64,000 bases of DNA from Burkholderia multivorans ATCC BAA-247. Its GTDB lineage: Bacteria; Pseudomonadota; Gammaproteobacteria; Burkholderiales; Burkholderiaceae. This document shows positions 10,198 to 17,758 of the stretch, one piece after another. The stretch lies in assembly GCF_000959525.1 (NCBI RefSeq), contig NZ_CP009832.1:806001-870000 (forward strand). Reading direction: 5' to 3'. A model generated the notes under the pieces. That model did no database searches. It was not told the DNA's origin and was given only the letters and a program-made list of their open reading frames with translations. Position numbers and translations under genes: made by a program. The stretch's first letter is position 1. Each line of letters opens with the position of its first letter.

Positions 10198-11691
10198 CTA
10201 GAAGCGCGGCAGTTCGGGGTGCGGCAGCAGCCCGCCGCGCACGTGCTGGCGTCCGTATTCGGCGCAGCGTGCGCGTGTCGGAATGCCCTTGTCGGGATTG
10301 AGCAGCTCCGGCGGATCGAACGCACGCTTGACCGCGAAGAACGCGTCGCGCTCCTGCGGCGAGAACTGGACGCACATCGAGTTCAGTTTCTCGATGCCGA
10401 CGCCGTGCTCGCCGGTCACGCTGCCGCCGAATTCGACGCAGCATTCGAGGATTTCCGCGCCGAACTGCTCGGCGCGATGGAGTTCGTCCGGGTTGTTCGC
10501 GTTGTACAGAATCAGCGGATGCATGTTCCCGTCGCCGGCATGGAACACGTTGATGCAGCGCAAGCCGTAGCGCGTTTCGAGCTGTTCGATGCGCGCGAGC
10601 AGCGGGCCGATCGCGCGGCGCGGCACGGTGCCGTCCATGCAGTAATAGTCGGGCGAGATGCGTCCGGCGGCCGGAAACGCGTTCTTGCGGCCCGACCAGA
10701 AGCGCAGCCGCTCGCTTTCGTTGCGCGAGACCTGGATGCGCGTCGCGCCGTGCTCGCGCAGCACGGCCGTCATCCGCACGATTTCCTCGGCGACTTCTTC
10801 CGGCGTGCCGTCCGATTCGCATAGCAGGATCGCTTTCGCGTCGAGGTCGTAGCCGGCGTGCGTGAACGCCTCGACGGCCTGCGTCGCCGGCTTGTCCATC
10901 ATCTCGAGGCCGGCCGGGATGATGCCGGACGCGATGATCGCGGCGACCGCCTCGCCGCCCTTGACGACGTCGTCGAAGCTCGCCATCACGAGCTGCGCCG
11001 CCTGCGGTTTCGGGATCAGCTTCACCGTCACTTCGGTGACGATCGCGAACATCCCTTCGCTGCCGATCATCACGGCGAGCAGGTCGAGGCCCGGCATGTC
11101 GAGCGCGAGCGAGCCGAATTCGACGATTTCGCCGTCGATCGTCACCGCGCGCACGCGCATCACGTTGTGCACGGTGAGTCCGTACTTGAGGCAATGGACG
11201 CCGCCCGAATTTTCCGCGACGTTGCCGCCGATCGTGCAGGCGATCTGCGACGACGGATCGGGCGCGTAGTACAGCCCGTACGGTGCGGCGGCTTCGGAGA
11301 TCGCGAGATTGCGCACGCCGGGCTGGACGGTGGCGGTGCGCGCATACGGATCGACTTCGACGATGCGTGTGAAGCGCGCGAGCGACAGCACGACGCCGAG
11401 CGAGATCGGCAGTGCGCCGCCGGACAGGCTCGTGCCGGCACCGCGCGGCACGATCGGCACGTCCATGCGGCGGCAGATCTGCACGATGCGCTGCACTTGC
11501 GATTCGGTTTCGGGCAGTGCGACTGCGAGCGGCAGGCGGCGGTATGCCGACAGGCCGTCGCATTCGTACGGTGCGGTGTCTTCGTCGCGATACAGCAGGC
11601 AGTGCGTCGGCAGCACGGCCATCAGCGCCTGGACGACTTCGCGCTGGCGCTGCGCGCGCATCTGGGCGGACAGTTCGACAGGGGCGTTCAT
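10198..11691 (-). CDS. glcD: Glycolate oxidase FAD-linked subunit GlcD
   Basis: This 497-aa FAD-linked oxidase has an N-terminal PCMH FAD domain (PRGAGTSLSGGALP, about residues 82-95; CTIGGNVAENSGG; MIGSEGMFAIVTEV). The C-terminal domain has NVFHAGDGNMHPLI and GSVTGEHGVGIEK, the metal-site motifs of the glycolate/D-lactate oxidase family. The length and the adjacent glcE and glcF identify it as the catalytic subunit GlcD. The ATG at 11691 follows AAAAGGAG seven bases upstream. The hairpin-repeat array at 11707-11894 starts just upstream of that ribosome-binding site. Confidence 0.95.
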   Translation of the reverse strand: MNAPVELSAQMRAQRQREVVQALMAVLPTHCLLYRDEDTAPYECDGLSAYRRLPLAVALPETESQVQRIVQICRRMDVPIVPRGAGTSLSGGALPISLGVVLSLARFTRIVEVDPYARTATVQPGVRNLAISEAAAPYGLYYAPDPSSQIACTIGGNVAENSGGVHCLKYGLTVHNVMRVRAVTIDGEIVEFGSLALDMPGLDLLAVMIGSEGMFAIVTEVTVKLIPKPQAAQLVMASFDDVVKGGEAVAAIIASGIIPAGLEMMDKPATQAVEAFTHAGYDLDAKAILLCESDGTPEEVAEEIVRMTAVLREHGATRIQVSRNESERLRFWSGRKNAFPAAGRISPDYYCMDGTVPRRAIGPLLARIEQLETRYGLRCINVFHAGDGNMHPLILYNANNPDELHRAEQFGAEILECCVEFGGSVTGEHGVGIEKLNSMCVQFSPQERDAFFAVKRAFDPPELLNPDKGIPTRARCAEYGRQHVRGGLLPHPELPRF

Positions 11692-11706
11692 CGGGTCTCC
11701 TTTTGC

Positions 11707-11894
11707 GACGGGAGTTAGCGCTTTAGCGCTTACTCCCGTCCCAGGCAAAGCGCGGCTGGAGTGAGCGCTTTAGCGCTTGCTCCAGCCTCAGGCAAAGCGC
11801 GGCTGGAGTGAGCGCTTTGGCGCTTGCTCCAGCCTCAGGCAAAGCGCGGCTGGAGTGAGCGCTTCAGCGCTTGCTCCCGTCCCAGGCAAAGCGC
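11707..11894. repeat. Array of four 47-bp hairpin-forming repeats
   Basis: Four units start at exactly 47-bp intervals (11707, 11754, 11801, 11848). Each holds a hairpin with 15-base arms around a 4-base loop and then a 13-base spacer, [CT]CAGGCAAAGCGC. Copy 1 has outer arms GACGGGAG/CTCCCGTC. Copies 2 and 3 have GGCTGGAG/CTCCAGCC, changed in both arms so pairing is kept. Copy 4 is a hybrid with the left arm of one type and the right arm of the other. The array fills the gap between two FAD oxidase genes. Confidence 0.92.
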
Positions 11895-11921
11895 GGCCGC
11901 GGCCGCCGCTTCGCCGCCGCA

Positions 11922-13331
11922 TCAGCACGCGAAGATCTTGCCGGGGTTCATCAGGTTGCGCGGATCGAGCGCGAGCTTGATCGCGCGCATCGTGTCGATC
12001 GCGTTGTCGCCATGCTCCTTCGGCAGGAAGCGCATCTTGTGCAGCCCGACGCCGTGCTCGCCCGTACACGTGCCGCCGAGCCGCAGCGCACGCTCGACGA
12101 TCCGGTCGTTGATGCGTTCGGCCTCGTCGATTTCTTCGGGCTTGTCGGGATCGATCAGGATCGCGACGTGGAAATTGCCGTCGCCGACGTGACCGACGAT
12201 CGGGCACGGCAGCGACGACGCGCGCAGATCGGCCTCGGTTTCCTCGACGCAGGCGGCGAGTTGCGAGATCGGCACGCATACGTCGGTCGTCACCGCGCGG
12301 CAGCCGGGCTTCAGCTGCAGCATCGCGAAATACGCGTTATGGCGTGCGGACCAGAGCCGGCTGCGGTCTTCGGGCCGCGTCGCCCATTCGAAACCCTGGC
12401 CGTTGTTCTGGCCCGCGAGCGCCTGCACGAGCTCGGCCTGTTCCTTCACGCCGGCTTCCGTGCCGTGGAATTCGAAGAACAGCGTCGGCGCTTCGGCGAG
12501 CGTCAGGTTCGAATGGCGGTTGATCGAACGCACGGCAAGCGCGTCGACGAATTCGACGCGCGCGATCGGCACGCCGATCTGAATCGTCTCGATCACGGTG
12601 CGCACGGCGTCGCCCATCGTCGGGAACGTGCAGATCGCGGCCGATACGGCTTCCGGCAGCGGATGCAGCCGCAGCGTGATTTCGGTGATCACGCCGAGCG
12701 TGCCTTCGGAGCCGACGAACAGGCGCGTCAGATCGTAGCCGGCCGACGACTTGCGCGCGCGCGAGCCGGTCTTCACGACGCGGCCGTCGGCGAGCACCGC
12801 GGTGAGGCCGAGCACGTTCTCGCGCATCGTGCCGTAGCGCACGGCATTCGTGCCGGACGCGCGTGTCGCGGTCATCCCGCCGATGCTCGCGTCGGCGCCC
12901 GGATCGATCGGGAAAAACAGCCCGGTGTCGCGCAGCGCCTCGTTCAGCGCCTTGCGCGTAATGCCGGGCTCGACCGTGACGGTCAGGTCTTCCGCGTTGA
13001 TCGACAGCACGCGGTTCATCTCGGACAGATCGAGCGACAAGCCGCCGCGCACCGCGAGCAGATGACCTTCGAGCGACGAGCCGGCGCCGTACGGAATCAG
13101 CGGGACGCCGTAGAGCGCGCACTGCGACACGACTTCGCGGACGTCGTCGACGCTGTGCGCGAACACGACCGCGTCGGGCAGCTGCGGATCGAACGGCGAT
13201 TCGTCGCGGCCGTGGTGTGCGCGCACGGCATCGGCGACCGAGACGCGCTCGCCGAACCTGGCGCGCAGCGCATCGAGCATGGCGGGGGGCAGGGGGCGGC
13301 GCGTGGCCGCCGGCGGGGCGGGGTGATTCAC
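11922..13331 (-). CDS. Second FAD-linked oxidase (GlcD/D-lactate dehydrogenase family)
   Basis: This 469-aa PCMH flavoprotein is of the GlcD/DLD type. The FAD domain has IPYGAGSSLEGHLLA, GADASIGGMTATRASGTNAVRYG and FVGSEGTLGVITE. The C-terminal domain has PIVGHVGDGNFHVAI and GGTCTGEHGVGLHKM. It is paralogous to the adjacent glcD rather than a duplicate copy. The pattern resembles mitochondrial-type D-lactate dehydrogenases, so the substrate is more likely D-lactate or another 2-hydroxy acid than glycolate. The start is GTG 13331, set by AAAGGAG eight bases upstream. It is co-directional with glcD, with the hairpin array between. Confidence 0.88.
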   Translation of the reverse strand: MNHPAPPAATRRPLPPAMLDALRARFGERVSVADAVRAHHGRDESPFDPQLPDAVVFAHSVDDVREVVSQCALYGVPLIPYGAGSSLEGHLLAVRGGLSLDLSEMNRVLSINAEDLTVTVEPGITRKALNEALRDTGLFFPIDPGADASIGGMTATRASGTNAVRYGTMRENVLGLTAVLADGRVVKTGSRARKSSAGYDLTRLFVGSEGTLGVITEITLRLHPLPEAVSAAICTFPTMGDAVRTVIETIQIGVPIARVEFVDALAVRSINRHSNLTLAEAPTLFFEFHGTEAGVKEQAELVQALAGQNNGQGFEWATRPEDRSRLWSARHNAYFAMLQLKPGCRAVTTDVCVPISQLAACVEETEADLRASSLPCPIVGHVGDGNFHVAILIDPDKPEEIDEAERINDRIVERALRLGGTCTGEHGVGLHKMRFLPKEHGDNAIDTMRAIKLALDPRNLMNPGKIFAC

Positions 13332-13584
13332 GAATGTCTCCTTTGTCGGGGCAGCGCACGGGCGCGTGCCGGCATCGTGCGCGGTGGCCGGCGGACGATG
13401 CCGGGCGCATGTCGCGCCGACCGGGTTCGCGGCGGCCGACCGTCCGAAAAACGGGTCCCGCTTCGACGCGGTTTCGGCCCATTCTACGCTGGAACGCCTG
13501 CTGCGGCCGTCGCCGCGGGCTGCGATAATCGCGTTCCAACGCAACCGGGCCGCATCGCGGCCGCGCACCGGAGAGGACATTCGC

Positions 13585-14136
13585 ATGGGCAACCGCTTGA
13601 GCAAGATCGCCACGCGCACCGGCGACGACGGCACCACCGGCCTCGGCGACGGCCGGCGCGTCGGCAAGGACGATGCGCGGATCGCCGCGATCGGCGACGT
13701 CGACGAACTGAATTCGAATCTCGGCGTGCTGCTCGCCGAAACGCTGCCCGACGACGTGCGCACGGCGCTCGTGACGATTCAGCACGATCTGTTCGATCTC
13801 GGCGGCGAGCTCTGCATCCCGGGCCATACGGTGATCGACGACACGCATCTCGCGCGGCTGGACCGCTGGCTCGCCGACTACAACGCGACGCTGCCGCCGC
13901 TGAAGGAATTCATCCTGCCGGCCGGCTCGCGCGCGGCATCGCTCGCGCACGTGTGCCGGACCGTGTGCCGCCGCGCCGAGCGCTCGATCGTCGCGCTCGG
14001 CCGGCACGACGCACTCAACGACGCGCCGCGGCGCTACGTGAACCGGCTGTCGGATCTGCTGTTCGTGCTCGCGCGTGTGCTGAACCGCGCAGCCGGCGGC
14101 GCGGACGTGCTGTGGGAGCGCGGCCGCGTCCGGTAA
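13585..14136 (+). CDS. ATP:cob(I)alamin adenosyltransferase (PduO type)
   Basis: This 183-aa enzyme transfers adenosyl from ATP to cob(I)alamin, giving coenzyme B12. The PduO-type N-terminal signature TRTGDDGTTGLGDGRRVGKDD (from about residue 11) binds ATP. VDELNSNLG and the conserved RRAERSIV and NRLSDLLFVLAR helices follow. ATG 13585 is preceded by GAGAGG (13571-13576). A possible -10 element, GATAAT, lies at 13524-13529. It is divergent from the FAD oxidase and 95 bases upstream of hmp on the same strand. Confidence 0.93.
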   Translation: MGNRLSKIATRTGDDGTTGLGDGRRVGKDDARIAAIGDVDELNSNLGVLLAETLPDDVRTALVTIQHDLFDLGGELCIPGHTVIDDTHLARLDRWLADYNATLPPLKEFILPAGSRAASLAHVCRTVCRRAERSIVALGRHDALNDAPRRYVNRLSDLLFVLARVLNRAAGGADVLWERGRVR

Positions 14137-14231
14137 CGCAGCCGGCGCCTTTTTCCGCACTGCGACAATTTGTCCGTCCGGCCTGCGATTTTAAAGAGGT
14201 ATCGTATCAGCATGTTTAACGGAGAACGAAC

Positions 14232-15440
14232 ATGACCCAGATCACCGCCGATCAGATGGCACGCGTGAAGGCGACCGCTCCCGTTCTCGCCGAACACGGC
14301 GCGACGATTACGAAGCACTTCTACCAGCGCATGTTCGCGCGCCATCCGGAGTTGAAGAACCTGTTCAACCAGACGCATCAGAAGACGGGCACGCAGCCCG
14401 AGACGCTCGCGAAGGCCGTCTATGCGTATGCGGCGAACATCGACAATCTGGGCGCGCTCGGCGGTGCGGTGTCGCGGATTTCGCACAAGCACGCGAGCCT
14501 GAACATTCGTCCCGAGCACTATCCGATCGTCGGCGAGAACTTGCTCGCGTCGATCGTCGAGGTGCTCGGCGACGCGGTCGACGCGGCTACGCTCGAAGCG
14601 TGGCGCGTCGCCTACGGCCAGCTCGCGCAAATCCTGATCGGCGCGGAGGCCGACCTGTACGCGGGTGCCGCCTGGAGCGGGTTCCGGCCGTTCCGCGTCG
14701 AGCGCAAGGTGCGCGAAAGCGACGAGATCACGTCGTTCTACCTGGTGCCGGCGGACGGCGGCGCGGCGCCGTCGTTCGAGCCGGGCCAGTACGTGACGGT
14801 GAAGCGCTTCGTCGGCGATCTCGGCGTCGATCAGCCGCGCCAGTACAGCCTGTCCGACGCGCCGAACGGCAAGTGGCTGCGCATCTCGGTGAAGCGCGAG
14901 TCGGGCAACGCCGAGGCGATTCCGGCCGGCAAGGTGTCGACGCTGATGCACGACGGCGTCGAAGCGGGTTCGATCGTCGAGGTGACGGCGCCGAAGGGCG
15001 ATTTCTCGCTGAGGCGCGACGCCGATACGCCTGTCGTGCTGATCTCGGGCGGCGTCGGCATCACGCCGATGATGTCGATGCTGTCGACGCTCGTCGCCGA
15101 AGGCAGTCGGCGCGACGTGCGGTTCGTCCACGCATGCCGGTCGGGCGCGGTGCACGCGTTCCGCGACTGGCTGAACGACACGGTGCGCCAGCACGCGAAC
15201 GTGAAGCGTACGGTGCTGTACGAGCGGGTCGGACCGAACGACCGCGTCGGCATCGATCACGACCTCGAAGGGCGTCTGACGCCCGAGCGCGTGAAGCAGT
15301 ACGCGCTGGTGCCGGACGCCGACTACTACATCTGCGGCCCGATCGCGTTCATGAAGGCGCAGCGCGATGCGCTGGTCGCGCTGGGCGTCGCGCCGGAGCG
15401 CGTGAATACGGAGATTTTCGGTTCGGGGGCGCTCGAGTAA
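14232..15440 (+). CDS. hmp: Flavohaemoprotein nitric oxide dioxygenase Hmp
   Basis: This 402-aa enzyme oxidises NO to nitrate using NAD(P)H and O2. The N-terminal globin domain (about 1-138) has the proximal haem His in ISHKHASLNI. The ferredoxin-reductase FAD domain has RQYSLSDAP (about 206-214). The NAD domain has GGVGITPMMSML (about 274-285), and the protein ends in the family motif EIFGSGAL. ATG 14232 follows ACGGAGAACGAAC. The upstream sequence (14190-14220) is AT-richer and may hold an NsrR- or FNR-type site, but I cannot align one convincingly. Confidence 0.96.
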   Translation: MTQITADQMARVKATAPVLAEHGATITKHFYQRMFARHPELKNLFNQTHQKTGTQPETLAKAVYAYAANIDNLGALGGAVSRISHKHASLNIRPEHYPIVGENLLASIVEVLGDAVDAATLEAWRVAYGQLAQILIGAEADLYAGAAWSGFRPFRVERKVRESDEITSFYLVPADGGAAPSFEPGQYVTVKRFVGDLGVDQPRQYSLSDAPNGKWLRISVKRESGNAEAIPAGKVSTLMHDGVEAGSIVEVTAPKGDFSLRRDADTPVVLISGGVGITPMMSMLSTLVAEGSRRDVRFVHACRSGAVHAFRDWLNDTVRQHANVKRTVLYERVGPNDRVGIDHDLEGRLTPERVKQYALVPDADYYICGPIAFMKAQRDALVALGVAPERVNTEIFGSGALE

Positions 15441-15470
15441 CGCGTCACGCAGGCACTCGCGGCTGCTCAT

Positions 15471-15498
15471 GAAAAAGCCCGGCGTATGCCGGGCTCTG
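15471..15498 (-). terminator. Terminator between hmp and the toxin gene
   Basis: The 8-bp stem AGCCCGGC/GCCGGGCT (15476-15483 and 15488-15495) has a 4-base loop. On the minus strand it is followed by TTTTTC, so it is a good terminator for the vapBC-type operon. On the plus strand the U-tract is broken (CTGGTTTTGG), so it is weaker for hmp. Confidence 0.75.
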
Positions 15499-15518
15499 GT
15501 TTTGGTGCATGGAGGACG

Positions 15519-15908
15519 TCAGGCGCGCAGCACGAGCGTGGCGTGATAGCGCCACAGCTTGGGATCTGCGCTGACGAGCGGCATACCTTCATGTAGCGCC
15601 TGCGCAACCATCACGCGGTCGAACGGATCGGCGTGATCCGGAAAATCGGGCAGCGCGGCAACGCCTTCGACGTGATCGCTGCTGATAGGCAGCTCCGCAA
15701 AGCCAGCAAGCCGGAACGCCGAACGGGCATCGCGCGGATGGACCGGCAGATTGCCTTTGCGGTATTTGATCGCGATTTCCCAGATGGATGCGGCACTGAC
15801 GTACAGCGTGTTCTCGGGATGCTCGATCAACGCGGCCGCTGTTGTCGGCAGTTGAGGCGCGCCCTCCGCCGCCCATAGCGCGATGTGCGTATCGAGCAGC
15901 AGCTTCAT
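15519..15908 (-). CDS. PIN-domain ribonuclease toxin (VapC family)
   Basis: This 129-aa PIN domain is the toxin of a type II toxin-antitoxin pair and is expected to cut RNA using Mg2+ at a cluster of acidic residues. These are visible: Asp6 (LLLDTH), Glu44 (SIWEIAIK), Asp94 and Asp97 (HADPFDR) and Asp115 (VSAD). Its start overlaps the antitoxin stop by four bases (ATGA), the usual coupling in such operons. No disabling change is seen. The specific RNA target cannot be read from sequence. Confidence 0.9.
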   Translation of the reverse strand: MKLLLDTHIALWAAEGAPQLPTTAAALIEHPENTLYVSAASIWEIAIKYRKGNLPVHPRDARSAFRLAGFAELPISSDHVEGVAALPDFPDHADPFDRVMVAQALHEGMPLVSADPKLWRYHATLVLRA

Positions 15909-16174
15909 GGCGCAAGCCTTTGTTCCGAGCTGGCCTCGAAATCCGCGGCGATCGATTCGTCGGCGGCATTGAATGCCTCGACGGTTGTCGGGATGTTCAG
16001 CCCGGCAAGCAGCTGACGAGCTGCGCCGATCCGCTTCGGCGCAGCATAAGGAACGATCCGGGCCACTGGATGACCATTCCGGGCGATCACGACCTCGGTT
16101 TCGCGCCCGGATTCCAGCGCTTCGACCAGGCTGGAGAGCCGCGACTTGGCATCGTGCATGTTAACCGTCGACAT
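15905..16174 (-). CDS. Phd/YefM-type antitoxin (VapB partner)
   Basis: This 89-aa protein begins MSTVNMHDAKSRLSSLVEAL and continues EVVIARNGHPVARIVPY, the Phd/YefM antitoxin pattern in which the N-terminal part binds DNA and the C-terminal tail neutralises the toxin. The start at 16174 follows GGAGG on the minus strand. It overlaps the PIN toxin by four bases. It probably represses its own operon through the repeats just upstream (16189-16217). Confidence 0.88.
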   Translation of the reverse strand: MSTVNMHDAKSRLSSLVEALESGRETEVVIARNGHPVARIVPYAAPKRIGAARQLLAGLNIPTTVEAFNAADESIAADFEASSEQRLAP

Positions 16175-16188
16175 GGTCGCCTCCTCGC

Positions 16189-16217
16189 TTAGCTAGAGAA
16201 TGTTAGCTAGTCTAGCA
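16189..16217 (-). promoter_or_regulatory. Candidate operator of the toxin-antitoxin operon
   Basis: TTAGCTAG occurs twice (16189-16196 and 16203-16210, 14 bp apart), followed by a partial third element, TCTAGCAG. Each contains the palindrome TAGCTA or CTAG. The cluster lies 15-43 bases upstream of the antitoxin start, where Phd-type repressors bind and where the promoter must be. Confidence 0.55.
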
Positions 16218-16289
16218 GAGCGAGGCGATCACCGCGCGCTGGCCGCATGGCCGAGGCGCCACGGGACGAACGCGCTGCTTGCCGCCCCG

Positions 16290-17363
16290 TCAGTTTCCGC
16301 TGCCGCTCGCGACGCGGCGCGCCTTCACCGATTCCGCCAGCCCTTCGAGCACCTTCACGCTGTCTTCCCAGTTGATGCAGGCGTCGGTGATGCTCTGGCC
16401 GTACGTCAGTTCGCAGCCTTCCTTCAGATCCTGACGGCCTTCAACGAGGTGCGACTCGATCATCACGCCGACGATGCGCGAGTCGCCGGCCGCGACCTGG
16501 CGGCCGATGTCCGCGCATACCGGAATCTGGTTCTCGTGCTTTTTCGAGCTATTGGCGTGGCTCGCGTCGATCATCAGGCGCGCGGCGAGGCCGGCCTTGC
16601 CGATGTCCGCGCACGCGGCGTTCACGCTGTCCGCGTCGTAGTTCGGCGCCTTGCCGCCGCGCAGGATCACGTGGCAGTCCTCGTTGCCGGCCGTCGACAC
16701 GATCGCCGAGTGGCCGCCCTTCGTCACCGACAGGAAGTGGTGCGGCTGCGATGCGGCCTTGATCGCATCGACCGCGATCTTCACGTTGCCGTCCGTGCCG
16801 TTCTTGAAGCCGACCGGGCACGACAGCCCCGACGCCAGCTCGCGGTGCACTTGCGACTCGGTCGTGCGCGCGCCGATCGCGCCCCACGAGATCAGGTCGG
16901 CGATGTACTGCGGGCTGATCATGTCGAGGTATTCGGTGCCGGCCGGCAGCCCCATCTCGTTGATCTGCAGTAGCAGTTCGCGCGCGGTGCGCAGCCCTTC
17001 GTTGATCTTGAAGCTGTTGTCGAGATGCGGGTCGTTGATGAGCCCCTTCCAGCCGACCGTCGTGCGCGGCTTCTCGAAGTACACGCGCATCACGATTTCG
17101 AGTTCGCCCTTGAAGCGCTCGCGCTCCTTCACGAGCCGGCCCGCGTATTCGAGCGCCGCCTTCGTATCGTGGATCGAGCACGGCCCGATCACGACGATCA
17201 GACGGTCGTCCATGCCGTGCAGGATCCGGTGCATTGCCTGCCGCGCGTTGTAGATCAGCTCGGACGCCGCTTCGGAGCAGGCGAACTCGCGGATCAGGTG
17301 AGCGGGCGGCGTCAGTTCCTTGAGTTCGCGGATGCGGACGTCGTCGGTATTGTGCGGGGGCAT
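16290..17363 (-). CDS. aroG: 3-deoxy-7-phosphoheptulonate (DAHP) synthase, class I
   Basis: This 357-aa enzyme condenses phosphoenolpyruvate and erythrose-4-phosphate, the first step of the shikimate pathway. It is of the AroF/G/H (type I-alpha) class: VVIGPCSIHD (about residues 57-66), RVYFEKPRTTVGWKGL, PVGFKNGTDG with the substrate-binding Lys, and DASHANSSKKH with the metal-binding His. The feedback isozyme (Phe, Tyr or Trp) cannot be assigned by eye. The upstream region holds a strong hairpin terminator at 17495-17523 that could be the end of the tldD transcript or an attenuator. Confidence 0.95.
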   Translation of the reverse strand: MPPHNTDDVRIRELKELTPPAHLIREFACSEAASELIYNARQAMHRILHGMDDRLIVVIGPCSIHDTKAALEYAGRLVKERERFKGELEIVMRVYFEKPRTTVGWKGLINDPHLDNSFKINEGLRTARELLLQINEMGLPAGTEYLDMISPQYIADLISWGAIGARTTESQVHRELASGLSCPVGFKNGTDGNVKIAVDAIKAASQPHHFLSVTKGGHSAIVSTAGNEDCHVILRGGKAPNYDADSVNAACADIGKAGLAARLMIDASHANSSKKHENQIPVCADIGRQVAAGDSRIVGVMIESHLVEGRQDLKEGCELTYGQSITDACINWEDSVKVLEGLAESVKARRVASGSGN

Positions 17364-17494
17364 GCTGTTTCTCCTAGCTTTTGGGGGCGCCGTTCGGTCA
17401 GTGTGCGTGCGGCAGATTCGTCGATTCGGGTGGTGCGGTGTGTCGTTCGGGCTGCAGGGCGGCCGTCGCGACGACGGCTGGCGAAGGGCGAAAA

Positions 17495-17523
17495 AAAACC
17501 GCCGGGTTCGCCGGCGGTTTTTT
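17495..17523. terminator. Strong hairpin 130 bases upstream of aroG
   Basis: The perfect 11-bp stem AAAACCGCCGG/CCGGCGGTTTT (17495-17505 and 17511-17521) has a 5-base loop, and flanking A8 and T6 runs give a U-tract on either strand. In the aroG direction it lies before the gene, which is unusual if it only ends tldD, since tldD has its own hairpin nearer its stop. Confidence 0.82.
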
Positions 17524-17696
17524 CGGGAATTTCGGTTGCGCTTTGCGCGCCATCAACCCTCTCGATCCGCCAGCGGTCTGAGATACCAAAAAAAGTAAAA
17601 GTAAAACTTGGCGGACATGACGGAGATTCGGTTCGTCGAAAAAGTCGATTCGGAATTTATACCCGGTCGCCGTGCCGCTGGCAACCGGGGTGCGTC

Positions 17697-17746
17697 AAAA
17701 ATGCGGACAATCCGCGCGTTCGGTCAAAAATTCGCGGATTGTCTGC
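17697..17746 (-). terminator. Terminator of tldD
   Basis: The 14-base arms (17703-17716 and 17733-17746) pair with a single G-U wobble. On the minus strand the hairpin is followed by ATTTTT. It begins 13 bases after the tldD stop codon. Confidence 0.7.
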
Positions 17747-17758
17747 GCGGCGATGCGG

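Larger units (their letters stand above)
17364..17758. other. 395-bp intergenic region between tldD and aroG
   Basis: It holds two hairpin terminators (17495-17523 and 17697-17746) and an AT-rich stretch at 17581-17610. A minus-strand ORF (17553 to 17398, 51 codons, starting MARKAQPKF) runs through the first hairpin and has a GAGAGGG ribosome-binding-like sequence before its ATG. I see no other gene here. Confidence 0.6.

Noticed and set aside
11707-11894. Regularly spaced repeats as a CRISPR array
   Set aside because: Units are directly adjacent with a conserved, not variable, 13-base spacer, and no cas genes are present. They are hairpin repeats.
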